A stretch of DNA of 23,821 nucleotides from Coxiellaceae bacterium UBA1530. GTDB taxonomy: Bacteria; Pseudomonadota; Gammaproteobacteria; Coxiellales; Coxiellaceae. The translations under genes and the position numbers were made by a program. Below, one piece after another: positions 7,601-14,540 of the stretch (position 1 is its first letter; the number at the start of each line of letters is the position of its first letter). The notes beneath the pieces are model-generated. The model saw only the letters and a program-made list of their open reading frames with translations, was not told the origin of the DNA and did no database searches. Where the stretch lies: contig DCQA01000062.1 in assembly GCA_002323325.1 (NCBI GenBank), forward strand, positions 1,495 to 25,315, given 5' to 3'.

Positions 7601-9441
7601 ACAGCAATTTCAATATCCTCTGAGTTTTTGTGTGTCACGGAGAGGGTGAAAACCTGTAAACTGCCATCGTCATCCTCTCGTGGTATTGCTGTATAAGTGG
7701 TACCCAATGCTGATGCCGCTGGAGAATGTACTACTTCTACCTTTCGTTGTGTGAATTCCACATCATGGCTCGTAGTTTCACCAATAGATCCTGATACTAT
7801 TGGAATCGTTATGGCTTTGAGGGCCTGAGTATGCCGACCGTCATTCAAGTATCGAACATCATCGTTTAAAAAAAGTTGTGTAAAAGACTTCTGATGATCA
7901 CTGCCTTCCGCGTCCTCAGCAGGTGTGATAATGATTTTATCTGCATCACATGCAATCATGATATCAACCTGATAATTAGACCATTGTAGCCATGTTTTTG
8001 GTGACTGACTAATACGACAACGATACTGAGGAATCGAAGATGCTTCAATTCTTTCAAATGTAACTATTGATAATTCACCGTTATATTGCTGCTGTAACCA
8101 TGCGCTAATACCAGAAAAACAAAAATCTTCAGTCGCAGAAAAGTCACTTTTTTTATGGTCGAACATGCTTTTAATTTCATTCGCATCCTCATCACCTTCA
8201 TATATTTTAATATTATTAGTATTATGTGTGTAATCAACATGGACTCGTGTATTTTTTCCATGATGCTGGTCGCACCCCATCGCATCAAGAATCAGTGTTT
8301 TGTCGTCAAATACAATTACATTGCAGACATCCTCATGTGAAGCAATGTATTTTAAGTAACTGGCTTTTTGAACTACATCAAGTTTTTTATCTACTTCCGA
8401 AGTATCCCGATTAGCTGGTCGAAGTAATCTTGGATCATTCGTATCATCCGAACTCATTTCAAGCTGAAGTATCTCGGATAGCATCTTCCATTCTTGAGTG
8501 CCGGGATCCTGGTATTGAATACCATGATCATTTGCAAATTTTTCAATGATTTCTTTTAATAATTTTGTGCGCCAGAAGCTAGACATAGCCGAGTGTGATG
8601 GTGATTGATAAATATTGATTAATCCTTTCAGAAACTCACAAGTATTCTCGGATAGTTGTCTGTCACCATCATCCTTATCAGATTCTCTAAGCGTTAAAAC
8701 ATTCAGTGAATCGAGAATAGTACTAGTTGGATTATACCCTTGTTGTTCATCTGTATTCATGAAAGATATGTAGTCTGCATATAAGCCCTTAAAAAGATTA
8801 TTTACAGTTAAGTCATTAAATTTATTCTTAACATACTTGCTAATATTTAGATCGTTATTTTTACATAAAAACTGATAAACAGGGACCACGTTGCTGTAGT
8901 GATCTTCCACAGCTAACTGGGAAAGGGATTTAAAAATTTCGTCGTGGAGTAAAGTTTCAAATGCTTGGAATGTTTCGAAATGTTGCTTAAGATCTAATTC
9001 AGCGATTTGAGAAGCGATTTGAGAGTCATCGATTTCAGAGTTTACCATGGGGACAAATTTTCTCCATATATCTCCCCCGACAATCACATTATCTGCTGTT
9101 ATGTCTAAACCCAGTTTTCCCAATGTCGCAATGATATCGCTCACTGTATTGCAACGCAGTGATTGATGAGCAATATCAATTGCACGCAAATACGCACTTT
9201 GATCCTTACAGTTATCGAATAGCACACTGGTTTTCCAGGAAAAATCCATTTGACTAGATTGCACCAAGTGATCTTTACTACGTGACGTCAAAACTTTTAA
9301 TTCAAAATCACCACCCTGCTCAAGAACCTTATCTCTAAGCGCTTTCACTGTCGCAATAAGGGGCATGTTTAGCTGACCGCTCTCGATGGTTGTTCCATCC
9401 AGATCTAAGATAACGACGGTCTTGTTTTGTTTATTTGGCAT
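4663..9441 (-). CDS. Giant mosaic protein with N-terminal HAD motif and hydrophobic hairpin (1592 aa)
   Basis: I place the start at the ATG at 9439-9441 because GAGGTG lies about 4 nt before it; a more upstream ATG (9475-9477) has no such signal and adds 12 residues. In this numbering VVILDLDGTT puts the HAD nucleophile and acid/base at D13 and D15, and VLTSR at about 50-54 fits HAD motif II; motifs III and IV are not certain. The rest is not recognised: a long acidic, helix-rich region with a probable coiled-coil (LKKIQKGLEDIKAQY region), a Gly/Ala-rich hydrophobic hairpin of about 65 residues near 920-985, a Lys-rich patch just after it (SKQASKISSKE), then about 570 further helical residues. 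Size, mosaic make-up and a single membrane hairpin recall translocated effectors of Legionella and Coxiella, but no secretion signal can be proved. Confidence 0.7.
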   Translation of the reverse strand: MPNKQNKTVVILDLDGTTIESGQLNMPLIATVKALRDKVLEQGGDFELKVLTSRSKDHLVQSSQMDFSWKTSVLFDNCKDQSAYLRAIDIAHQSLRCNTVSDIIATLGKLGLDITADNVIVGGDIWRKFVPMVNSEIDDSQIASQIAELDLKQHFETFQAFETLLHDEIFKSLSQLAVEDHYSNVVPVYQFLCKNNDLNISKYVKNKFNDLTVNNLFKGLYADYISFMNTDEQQGYNPTSTILDSLNVLTLRESDKDDGDRQLSENTCEFLKGLINIYQSPSHSAMSSFWRTKLLKEIIEKFANDHGIQYQDPGTQEWKMLSEILQLEMSSDDTNDPRLLRPANRDTSEVDKKLDVVQKASYLKYIASHEDVCNVIVFDDKTLILDAMGCDQHHGKNTRVHVDYTHNTNNIKIYEGDEDANEIKSMFDHKKSDFSATEDFCFSGISAWLQQQYNGELSIVTFERIEASSIPQYRCRISQSPKTWLQWSNYQVDIMIACDADKIIITPAEDAEGSDHQKSFTQLFLNDDVRYLNDGRHTQALKAITIPIVSGSIGETTSHDVEFTQRKVEVVHSPAASALGTTYTAIPREDDDGSLQVFTLSVTHKNSEDIEIAVHPEKDLTNLSARNQFLSDRLGDKDYLTQLKFTVNQIYQSLEALNNEDDLKKIQKGLEDIKAQYSPQFILLEKRLYQELSELQSEGYIPSGDNGTNLFEKVLCQDVSITLRNRSQKKYDSLEEYLRDEQDGLEKAKPGSYYKEMPTIDVLKELSQSHYLGKLEEDTEQDYENWSALSRDFQIERLVEMVRTPQGTYDSSNNDFKALQYLVLVTDLHQHVSSFFRSELVSRIGHCKDSSYASVGDYRNTYDQQGARFDIFNARMNALRSPYDQFAPRGAVKITVGRNSLKESYNNPLTLQQEKYWTTTRIACTVGLALLSIAVIGVAAGVVAATHGAALPLIPAVIGFFSSVTTIGVTAGIGGLLAGVMGYQMFPKKSKQASKISSKEILSKPGSKKKTQGVNLHECSQVRLKYLFFGKASDSTEEIRDFIKNDHDLFSKVCQSMDEEVSVDKNFLECDFIDHPQSILPCSLIDKGNSSVSGGYNAINPSDFTIEPVEFARFFYEQLTSSKDGTAENINIMCQSDLVKKEMVLFLLASFQKPCAFSPTNKKIANAILNSDYLEQLIDLDGHNEYLMQASLWMQNIQQIDNPLFRAVKTKLNVENEQLGYDLANYSNHLPEYVLRQVLTHESMALGDHLPCHQKYVYLISELLSSDSFDQSQRPQGITAADQALSLHAVLIHQQNNPDVRLNSTAVFEILAVCQTATPEAIAHSDDLAELTLKALWSGKLDLYTDKENRLESLFSFMSDSTLSTRVSKALNDYASTNNITLNYTLMCQSLAGIKDISGKDAFHETCARLLASMFSKDNATLTSPDGWFETFDFSQPLMDNSNSKKPWQWVIDTFLSGQTTSEVFDALITNDQILLAVNAPQKRQFSDSFVKKLGGWLASHDLNKDNPFAKYSETIQSQLAILLSDPTLQSLLADLGDEHVKQFMKKAQEVEIRTGGAVSSMGMFGKKVPLGQKREIVAYPALTSPLLDPTN

Positions 9442-9647
9442 GACACACCTCGATGGATAGGGTATTTTGATGATCATCTCAACATGATCTAATACGCCCT
9501 ATAATTAAGTACTATCTTACTCTTCCAACATTAAGGAAATCTGAAGTTTGAGCTTTTTTTCACCAAATTCATGTTTTTCCTCATAAAACGCCCAAACCAA
9601 GTGGCCAATTTGTTTACTAATTTAATTTTTTCTTAAGGTTTTTAATG

Positions 9648-9653
9648 TATAAT
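9648..9653 (+). promoter_or_regulatory. Candidate -10 box for yajG
   Basis: TATAAT preceded directly by TG, about 70 nt before the yajG ATG. No matching -35 hexamer at 16-18 nt; the upstream DNA is a T-rich tract. Confidence 0.4.
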
Positions 9654-9724
9654 AGTGTCAACTGACCCTAATCAACCTTTAATGATTGGGATCACCCCAC
9701 TTGAATACCAAAGAGACCTAATCT

Positions 9725-10306
9725 ATGACACATCTGAAAAGCGCCTTCCTGATAACGCTAGGATTGAGCACCTTACTGACTGGGTGTAGCCTAACCCACG
9801 AACAACTCACACTCACACCTAATGTGACTGTTGCGCCATCAAATATAGGAAAAGGACAAATCATTGCTGTCAAAGTTTTTAATCGAGTTCCAAGCCACCA
9901 AATAGGAATCCGGGCTAGTGATTTCGACCCTAACCGAGCAATCACACTCACAAATAACTTACAAGGTATGGTGGACCGTATTGTGATCTCGACGCTGCAG
10001 ACTCAAGGGTTTAAACCTGTGCGCAATGATGCTTCGAGGCATTTATTGGTTAGCTTAAATTCTTTAAAATACCGTTACGACAATGCGGATACATTAAAAA
10101 CCACCATACACATCTCATGCAGCCTATCCGTAAAAGCCAATGCTGAGCGTGAAACTCTTTCACGCACATACCAATCTCATATGGACTTTAAAGTCTTAAC
10201 AGCTCCTTCGATAGCGACAGATCAAGCGAAGATTAACGCTGTGATTTCTAGCGCTCTTAATAAGATGGTAAATGACCCTCAGCTGATGCATTTACTGAGT
10301 CAGTAA
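9725..10306 (+). CDS. yajG: YajG-family outer-membrane-type lipoprotein
   Basis: The 193-residue product has a lipoprotein signal peptide with lipobox LLTG|C (Cys21), followed by Ser rather than Asp, so sorting to the outer membrane is expected. The body matches YajG in length (E. coli form about 192 residues) and pattern: TLTPNVTVAPSNIGKGQIIAVKV near the start of the mature protein, then a DxxR-ITLTNNLQGMVDRIV helix, HLLVSLNSLKYRY and a C-terminal helix ending in a PQLMHLLSQ segment like the family's end. YajG's function is not well defined; in E. coli it lies beside ampG, a murein-recycling transporter, which is of interest because mpl is also in this window, though not adjacent. Start supported by signal peptide; only a weak AAGAGA box precedes it. 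Confidence 0.75.
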   Translation: MTHLKSAFLITLGLSTLLTGCSLTHEQLTLTPNVTVAPSNIGKGQIIAVKVFNRVPSHQIGIRASDFDPNRAITLTNNLQGMVDRIVISTLQTQGFKPVRNDASRHLLVSLNSLKYRYDNADTLKTTIHISCSLSVKANAERETLSRTYQSHMDFKVLTAPSIATDQAKINAVISSALNKMVNDPQLMHLLSQ

Positions 10307-10698
10307 CGCTATACACATTAAATAACTCTCATGGTGTTTGCATTATCTTGGTTAAAAACTAAGACACATCAATATTCCCATTGAAAACTGCAGACACTCC
10401 AAAAGCCTTTATGAGATAGTGTGACTTAGCACCCTGCTCTACCTCATATTTTGATCTTTTCCATACTTTTTTAAATAATAGTTACTATTAAATTGACCAT
10501 ACTAAACTCGATGGGTGATGAGTGTATTTAATATTCTACTACTATTACTGATCAGAATTATCGTGCTCCTATCCATACAGACTGTTTCTTAATAGACGCA
10601 GTGACGATAGCTGGATTTTACTGGTCTACCAGTGATGATATTGATGTTACGTTATCAACATCCATACTCATATGTAATCGTCATTTTTTTTATGAGGC
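10307..10698. other. Region between convergent genes, mostly without genes
   Basis: About 390 nt between yajG and the SecD-like gene, which face each other. The only item worth naming is the short hydrophobic frame at 10518-10592, listed separately. No clear intrinsic terminator is visible for either flanking gene. Confidence 0.5.
10518..10592 (+). CDS. Possible 24-residue hydrophobic micro-protein
   Basis: ATG at 10518 followed by 23 codons and TAA. The peptide begins MSVFNILLLLLIRIIVLL and is almost entirely aliphatic with one arginine inside, enough for a single membrane helix. GGGTG lies immediately upstream, which is closer to the ATG than ideal. TTGATC, 18 nt, ATAATA (about 10450-10480) could be a promoter. 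Such peptides are typical of type I toxins (Ibs, TisB classes), but short hydrophobic frames also arise by chance in AT-rich DNA. No antisense RNA can be shown from the sequence. Confidence 0.25.
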   Translation: MSVFNILLLLLIRIIVLLSIQTVS

Positions 10699-11256
10699 TT
10701 ATGGCACCTGTGCTTGTTTCATGCTAGCGATCAACTGCTGAATCTGCTGTTGTGATTGCCAACCACCCAGTATAAGGGTTTTACCTAGCTCTGAGCGAAC
10801 TGTTGCTATATTGAGGACGGTGGTTTGATCTTTGCAGGATGATGGGGTGAATGATTCAGATGTATCTGTCTTTGCTGAAGATTTTAATACCATCGCTAGT
10901 TGTCGACCCTTTGCCATCGAAGTACTTTTTCTAAATGCCTTGTTGGCTTCATCACTTAACGTGACCTCCGCGCCTAATATGTCACCTTCTGATCTATCAC
11001 TGATTGTTATAAATGATTGACTAGTTAATACGGGTGGCTGCATTAGACAAACCGATTTGCCATTGTATGTTAATTCTTGATGTTTAATATTGATGGAGTT
11101 TAACTGAGAGGGTTCGCATACCCAGTAAAACTCCAATGTTGTTTTTGGAGTCGGGCATGTGTTTGATGATGGTGATGAGTAGCCTGACAAGATTAAAAAG
11201 CACGACATCATAACTATTGATAAGACATATTTATAGGAATATCCAAATAATTTCAT
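10699..11256 (-). CDS. Secreted protein with SecD P1-head-like domain (185 aa)
   Basis: An N-terminal hydrophobic segment (about 9-25) is followed by a low-complexity SSPSSN linker and several cysteines (34, 47, 70, 141). Residues 92-182 resemble the P1 head subdomain of the translocase subunit SecD: DILGAEVTLSDEANKAFRKST followed by KGRQLAMVLK, then a second half with LILGGWQSQQQIQQLIASMK matching the SecD ITG-F-x-EEA-x-LA-x-L pattern. The rest of SecD (the RND membrane helices) is absent, so this is a stand-alone periplasmic domain, not a translocase. The signal peptide ends LSGYSS where a lipoprotein would have LSGC, so either a lipobox was lost or it is anchored by its helix. GAGGTGA precedes the ATG. 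It faces yajG. Role unknown. Confidence 0.65.
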   Translation of the reverse strand: MKLFGYSYKYVLSIVMMSCFLILSGYSSPSSNTCPTPKTTLEFYWVCEPSQLNSINIKHQELTYNGKSVCLMQPPVLTSQSFITISDRSEGDILGAEVTLSDEANKAFRKSTSMAKGRQLAMVLKSSAKTDTSESFTPSSCKDQTTVLNIATVRSELGKTLILGGWQSQQQIQQLIASMKQAQVP

Positions 11257-11401
11257 TCAAGTCACCTCATTTTTTTAATATGTTGAACATCAATTTTTTA
11301 TCGGCTATTTTTTATTTCGTGATTGACCCCGATAATATGTCGATCGACGATGTTTTACACATCAATAGGCGTGTTTACTGGAATTCATGATCAACGCTCT
11401 C

Positions 11402-11653
11402 TCAGTTTTTTTTGCATCTTCCGTGAATCGATTTTTTACTATTTTTGCAATGTGGCTGGTATGCACGCTTCATACCATACCTTACGTCGTCCGTACTCGC
11501 AGCACTTTTTCTTGAGTCTATGTTATGTATGTTAGGACTTGACCCATATTTCGAGCACTGTTGATCGTTTTCGCATTTTTGATCCTGATCTCTAGCTACT
11601 CCCACACTCATCATAAGACTTGCAGTTACTAATGATGCGAGTAAATATTTCAT
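11402..11653 (-). CDS. MKYLL-type small secreted protein (83 aa)
   Basis: I choose the ATG at 11651-11653, preceded by GGAAAAG, over a TTG four codons upstream. The product has the signal peptide MKYLLASLVTASLMMSVGVA, very close to that of the gene at 18841-19014 and the relic at 496-585. The mature part (about 63 residues) is hydrophilic, begins RDQDQKCENDQQCSKYGSS and ends with a Lys/Arg-rich CKNSKKSIHGRCKKN tail; four cysteines would allow two disulfides. Its upstream DNA is copy B of the long repeat. The mature sequence matches no family I know and differs from its paralogues, so only the leader is conserved. Confidence 0.65.
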   Translation of the reverse strand: MKYLLASLVTASLMMSVGVARDQDQKCENDQQCSKYGSSPNIHNIDSRKSAASTDDVRYGMKRAYQPHCKNSKKSIHGRCKKN

Positions 11654-11685
11654 GTTCTTTTCCAATTTTTATTAGTTCTAGGTAA

Positions 11686-11691
11686 ATTATA
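11686..11691 (-). promoter_or_regulatory. Candidate -10 box (TATAAT) of the 11402-11653 gene
   Basis: Minus strand ATACGATTTTTATGGTC then TATAAT, 32 nt before the ATG. The arrangement matches the boxes at 1098-1103 and 18801-18806. Confidence 0.5.
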
Positions 11692-11784
11692 GACCATAAA
11701 AATCGTATATTTATTTGAAATTATAAGTTCCTGATAATCATCTCTTTTTAATTTTAACTGGATCCCCACTCAATGAGAGCAATC

Positions 11785-11801
11785 CCTTCTTCATTAGAAG
11801 G
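11785..11801. other. Hairpin inside copy B
   Basis: CCTTCT, 5-nt loop TCATT, AGAAGG: a perfect 6-bp stem. It stands where copy A has its own 9-bp inverted repeat with a different sequence. The outer AATCC...GGATT pairing seen in copy A is also kept here. Confidence 0.45.
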
Positions 11802-11807
11802 TGTCAT

Positions 11808-12006
11808 TCAGGATTCAGGGCTCATTCGTGGCTGACTTTGAGTGATTAGGTTTTTCGTATCTATGAGTACTGATTGAGATCCTACTGAATTGAAACCTTT
11901 GTTTGTGACGGTAATGATTTTTCTGACCTAAGAGTTTTGAGAAGTCATCCCGATCATTTAAAGTAGAAGTGACTTTAACTTTAGCATTTAACAAATGGTT
12001 TTAATC
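11808..12006 (-). pseudogene. Decayed coding fragment (copy B), unknown beta-rich protein
   Basis: Counterpart of 1239-1430. The minus strand reads LLNAKVKVTSTLNDRDD, continues to LLGQK, then needs a one-base shift in an A-run to continue as ITVTNKGFNSVGSQS and LITQSQPRMSPES before TGA at 11808-11810. A TAA (12001-12003) replaces the serine codon of copy A. Both copies are therefore broken, in different ways. The parent gene is not in this window. Confidence 0.5.
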
Positions 12007-12136
12007 ATTAGCACCATACAAAAATATTATTTGAGAAAAATATTGAACGAATACTCATGCGAGGATCTAAGACATAGAGGATGGGGCTATTGACCATTGA
12101 ATGACACCCAGTAACAACAAGATGATACACGCCTTC

Positions 12137-13033
12137 TCAGAGGCCAGCAGAGAAATTTCTGGTCGATGAGCCAATTAAGGCCACGTCTGATAATAATAAT
12201 TGGCGCCACTCCGATGAAAAAGGTAACTCAATCATCTCACTCGAGGATGATGGATACTCTTTCAAAGCTGACAATAAACGATCACGGTGACTCATTGAAT
12301 AAAAAGTTCTAGCATGATGTGCAAGACTTGACGTCAATATCATCGTGTCCATTGAATCTGAGTCCCGTAATGATTCAGTAATAAGTCCACTAATGTGTCG
12401 CGACAGTTGACCAACTGATGACGCCACAGTTTGATATTGTAATAACCGATCAATCATCATCATCACGTGACAGTAAAGATTAATGATACAGTGAAGCGTG
12501 TCATCTGCAGCAGCGTCATGCCACTCACATCGCTCTTGTAAGGAATACTGATTAAGCAAAAGGTACTGCAGGGTTGATAATTGTGTAGACCACCCCTCCT
12601 CCTCTAAAGTATCAAACACGTCAACTGAGACTTCTAGTGGAAATTCTGAAGAAGACATTTGCGAAACGATATAAACAAATAAAGAAACCCAAGCAATACC
12701 ACCATGTTTCTGTATCCACTGCTGTTTTATATCACTGACTCTATCTAATGTTTGATTACAATCAGTACGTTGACTATTAGCGACCAACCCATCTAACACC
12801 GTAATCATATTGGGGAAAAGATCTTCTTCAAACTCACTATAACACCAATAAGACCCCCTCGAAGAGTCGAATAATCGGATGCAATAGTACCACCTATCGT
12901 TTTGCGGCACCTTCCAGCAATGCAAGGTATGATCCTTGCTTACTTCGCAGCTAGGGAAATCACACATCAAAGGCTGTTGGGGATAAATTATGACGCTTCG
13001 CAACTCAAGAAATGCATTAATCATGGATTGCAA
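12137..13033 (-). CDS. Hypothetical protein downstream of mpl (298 aa)
   Basis: I do not recognise this protein. It lacks a signal peptide and membrane segments, is helix-rich and Ser-rich in its second half, and has several Cys, Trp and aromatic residues in its first 90 residues (CDFPSCEVSKDHTLHCWKV, RWYYCIRLF, YWCYSEFEEDLFP), which look like a small beta-rich domain. The rest appears all-helical. The start is instructive: AGGAG lies exactly 6 nt before a TTG (13031-13033), while the first ATG three codons later would be 15 nt away, so TTG initiation is likely. It begins 60 nt after the mpl stop with no terminator between, so it is probably co-transcribed with mpl. Function unknown. Confidence 0.6.
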   Translation of the reverse strand: MQSMINAFLELRSVIIYPQQPLMCDFPSCEVSKDHTLHCWKVPQNDRWYYCIRLFDSSRGSYWCYSEFEEDLFPNMITVLDGLVANSQRTDCNQTLDRVSDIKQQWIQKHGGIAWVSLFVYIVSQMSSSEFPLEVSVDVFDTLEEEGWSTQLSTLQYLLLNQYSLQERCEWHDAAADDTLHCIINLYCHVMMMIDRLLQYQTVASSVGQLSRHISGLITESLRDSDSMDTMILTSSLAHHARTFYSMSHRDRLLSALKEYPSSSSEMIELPFSSEWRQLLLSDVALIGSSTRNFSAGL

Positions 13034-13093
13034 GTTAGGCTCCTATCCATTCAGATCGGCTGATCATACACGACTGTCAAGATAGGTACAGTT

Positions 13094-14443
13094 TTATGTG
13101 TAACGGGCAAGGCATTTTTCTTTAAAGCCATCAAAGCTTTTATTACTCATCAAAATCGCAGACTGTGAGACATCTAAATCTGGCTGCCAAGTCGAAAACA
13201 TGGTTTCAACCGAGTCGTAACACTGCACAGAACACGACAACTGTTCACGGAGCGTTGTCACATCCCACTGCATATCTTGATGATCCAATAACATCACATG
13301 ATCGGCGCATGATAGCGCTTGCACTAACTCATTCTGATGAACGCCTGACTGCATGGTTCGTGAACCGCATTCGAGAAAAACCGTGATAGGATCCTGATTT
13401 ACTTTTGCTCTTAGCGATCTTAACGCACTCGCAATTGCAGTAGGATGATGTGCAAAATCATCAAAAATCGTTAAGCCCCGATGTTGCAAAACGTACTCCA
13501 TACGACGTCTTACGCCCTGAAAACTGATTAATGCAGGGACTAATTGTTCTAGCAAAACACCCGCCTGAACTGCTGCAGCGCATGCTGATAAAGCATTAGC
13601 AACGTTATGGACACCCAAGATTCCCCATGTCACCGTCCCCAAACAGGTCGAATGGTACCACAACTCAAACTGAGACCCATCATCGGCAATGCGTTTCGCC
13701 TGCCAATCACCTTCCTGTCCAAAGGTTACTAAGGGTGACCAGACACCTCGTTGTAAAACGGTATTAATCGCTTCAATGCCCGTCGGCACGATAAGACGAC
13801 CATGGCTAGGCACCGTTCGTACCACGTGATGAAACTGAGTTTGTATTGCGGATAAATCTGGAAAAATGTCAGCGTGATCATATTCCAAGTTATTGATGAT
13901 GAGCGTATCAGGGCGATAATGCACAAATTTAGAGCGCTTATCGAAGAATGCCGTATCGTATTCATCCGCCTCAATCACAAAATGTCGAGAGTCCACCCAA
14001 CGCGCGGGTTGTGAAAAGTTTTTAGGCGAACCGCCAATTAAAAAAGAAGGAGAGAGATCTGCTGACTCCAAAAGCCAAGCCAGTACACTGCTCGTTGTGG
14101 TTTTTCCATGCGTACCTGAGACCGCCAAGACATGTTGTCGACATAACACGTATCGAGCTAACCATTCGGGACCCGAGCAATAACGATATCCTCCGTTTAA
14201 AATCGCTTCGATATAAGGATGACCTCGAGAATAAGCATTACCGATAATGATCCAATCATCGTCCGTTGATAACTGACAGACATCATATCCCGGCATGATG
14301 TCGACACCCGCATTGGCCAAGACATCGGACATAGGCGGATAGAAGTCATCATCACATCCCGAGACCTGATAACCCATCTCACGAGCAATCAAGGCCACAC
14401 CCGCCATAAAAGTACCTGCAATACCCACGATATGAATTCGCAT
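13094..14443 (-). CDS. mpl: UDP-MurNAc:L-Ala-gamma-D-Glu-meso-DAP ligase
   Basis: Mpl joins recycled murein tripeptide to UDP-N-acetylmuramate using ATP, feeding recycled peptide back into peptidoglycan synthesis in the cytoplasm. The 449-residue length is typical. Visible are the N-terminal UDP-binding Rossmann segment (MRIHIVGIAGTFMAGVA), the Mur ligase P-loop GTHGKTTT (110-117), the Mpl-type EADEYDTAFFDKRSKF (158-173), NNLEYDHADIF (184-194), GVHNVANALSA and the C-terminal FDDFAHHP segment of Mur ligases. Mpl rather than MurC is favoured by the IAGTFMAG form of the first loop and the DTAFFDKRSKF motif. GGAGGG lies 4 nt from the ATG. It is divergent from pfp with a short shared intergenic region of about 97 nt, and is followed by the unknown 298-residue gene. 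Its presence implies meso-DAP peptidoglycan and murein recycling. Confidence 0.92.
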   Translation of the reverse strand: MRIHIVGIAGTFMAGVALIAREMGYQVSGCDDDFYPPMSDVLANAGVDIMPGYDVCQLSTDDDWIIIGNAYSRGHPYIEAILNGGYRYCSGPEWLARYVLCRQHVLAVSGTHGKTTTSSVLAWLLESADLSPSFLIGGSPKNFSQPARWVDSRHFVIEADEYDTAFFDKRSKFVHYRPDTLIINNLEYDHADIFPDLSAIQTQFHHVVRTVPSHGRLIVPTGIEAINTVLQRGVWSPLVTFGQEGDWQAKRIADDGSQFELWYHSTCLGTVTWGILGVHNVANALSACAAAVQAGVLLEQLVPALISFQGVRRRMEYVLQHRGLTIFDDFAHHPTAIASALRSLRAKVNQDPITVFLECGSRTMQSGVHQNELVQALSCADHVMLLDHQDMQWDVTTLREQLSCSVQCYDSVETMFSTWQPDLDVSQSAILMSNKSFDGFKEKCLARYT

Positions 14444-14501
14444 ATACCCTCCATTCCATGCGTCATTTCGGCCAAAAGTCTAGCACAAGGGTCATGCTCA
14501 A

Positions 14502-14510
14502 TGCTATGAT
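14502..14510 (+). promoter_or_regulatory. Extended -10 promoter element before pfp
   Basis: TGCTATGAT fits the TGnTATnAT extended -10 pattern and lies 30 nt before the pfp ATG. No good -35, which extended -10 promoters do not require. Confidence 0.45.
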
Positions 14511-14540
14511 CGGCGATCACTGAATTTGGGGGCTGCTGTT

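Larger units (their letters stand above)
11682..12008 (-). repeat. Dispersed long repeat, copy B (partner at 1094-1430)
   Basis: Aligns along its whole length with 1094-1430. It covers the promoter of the 11402-11653 gene, a hairpin and a decayed coding segment, in the same order and orientation as copy A. Differences are spread evenly, as expected for an old duplication. Confidence 0.75.

Noticed and set aside
8064..8414. Short frames on both strands within the giant gene
   Set aside because: Shadows of the long coding frame, without start signals or recognisable products.
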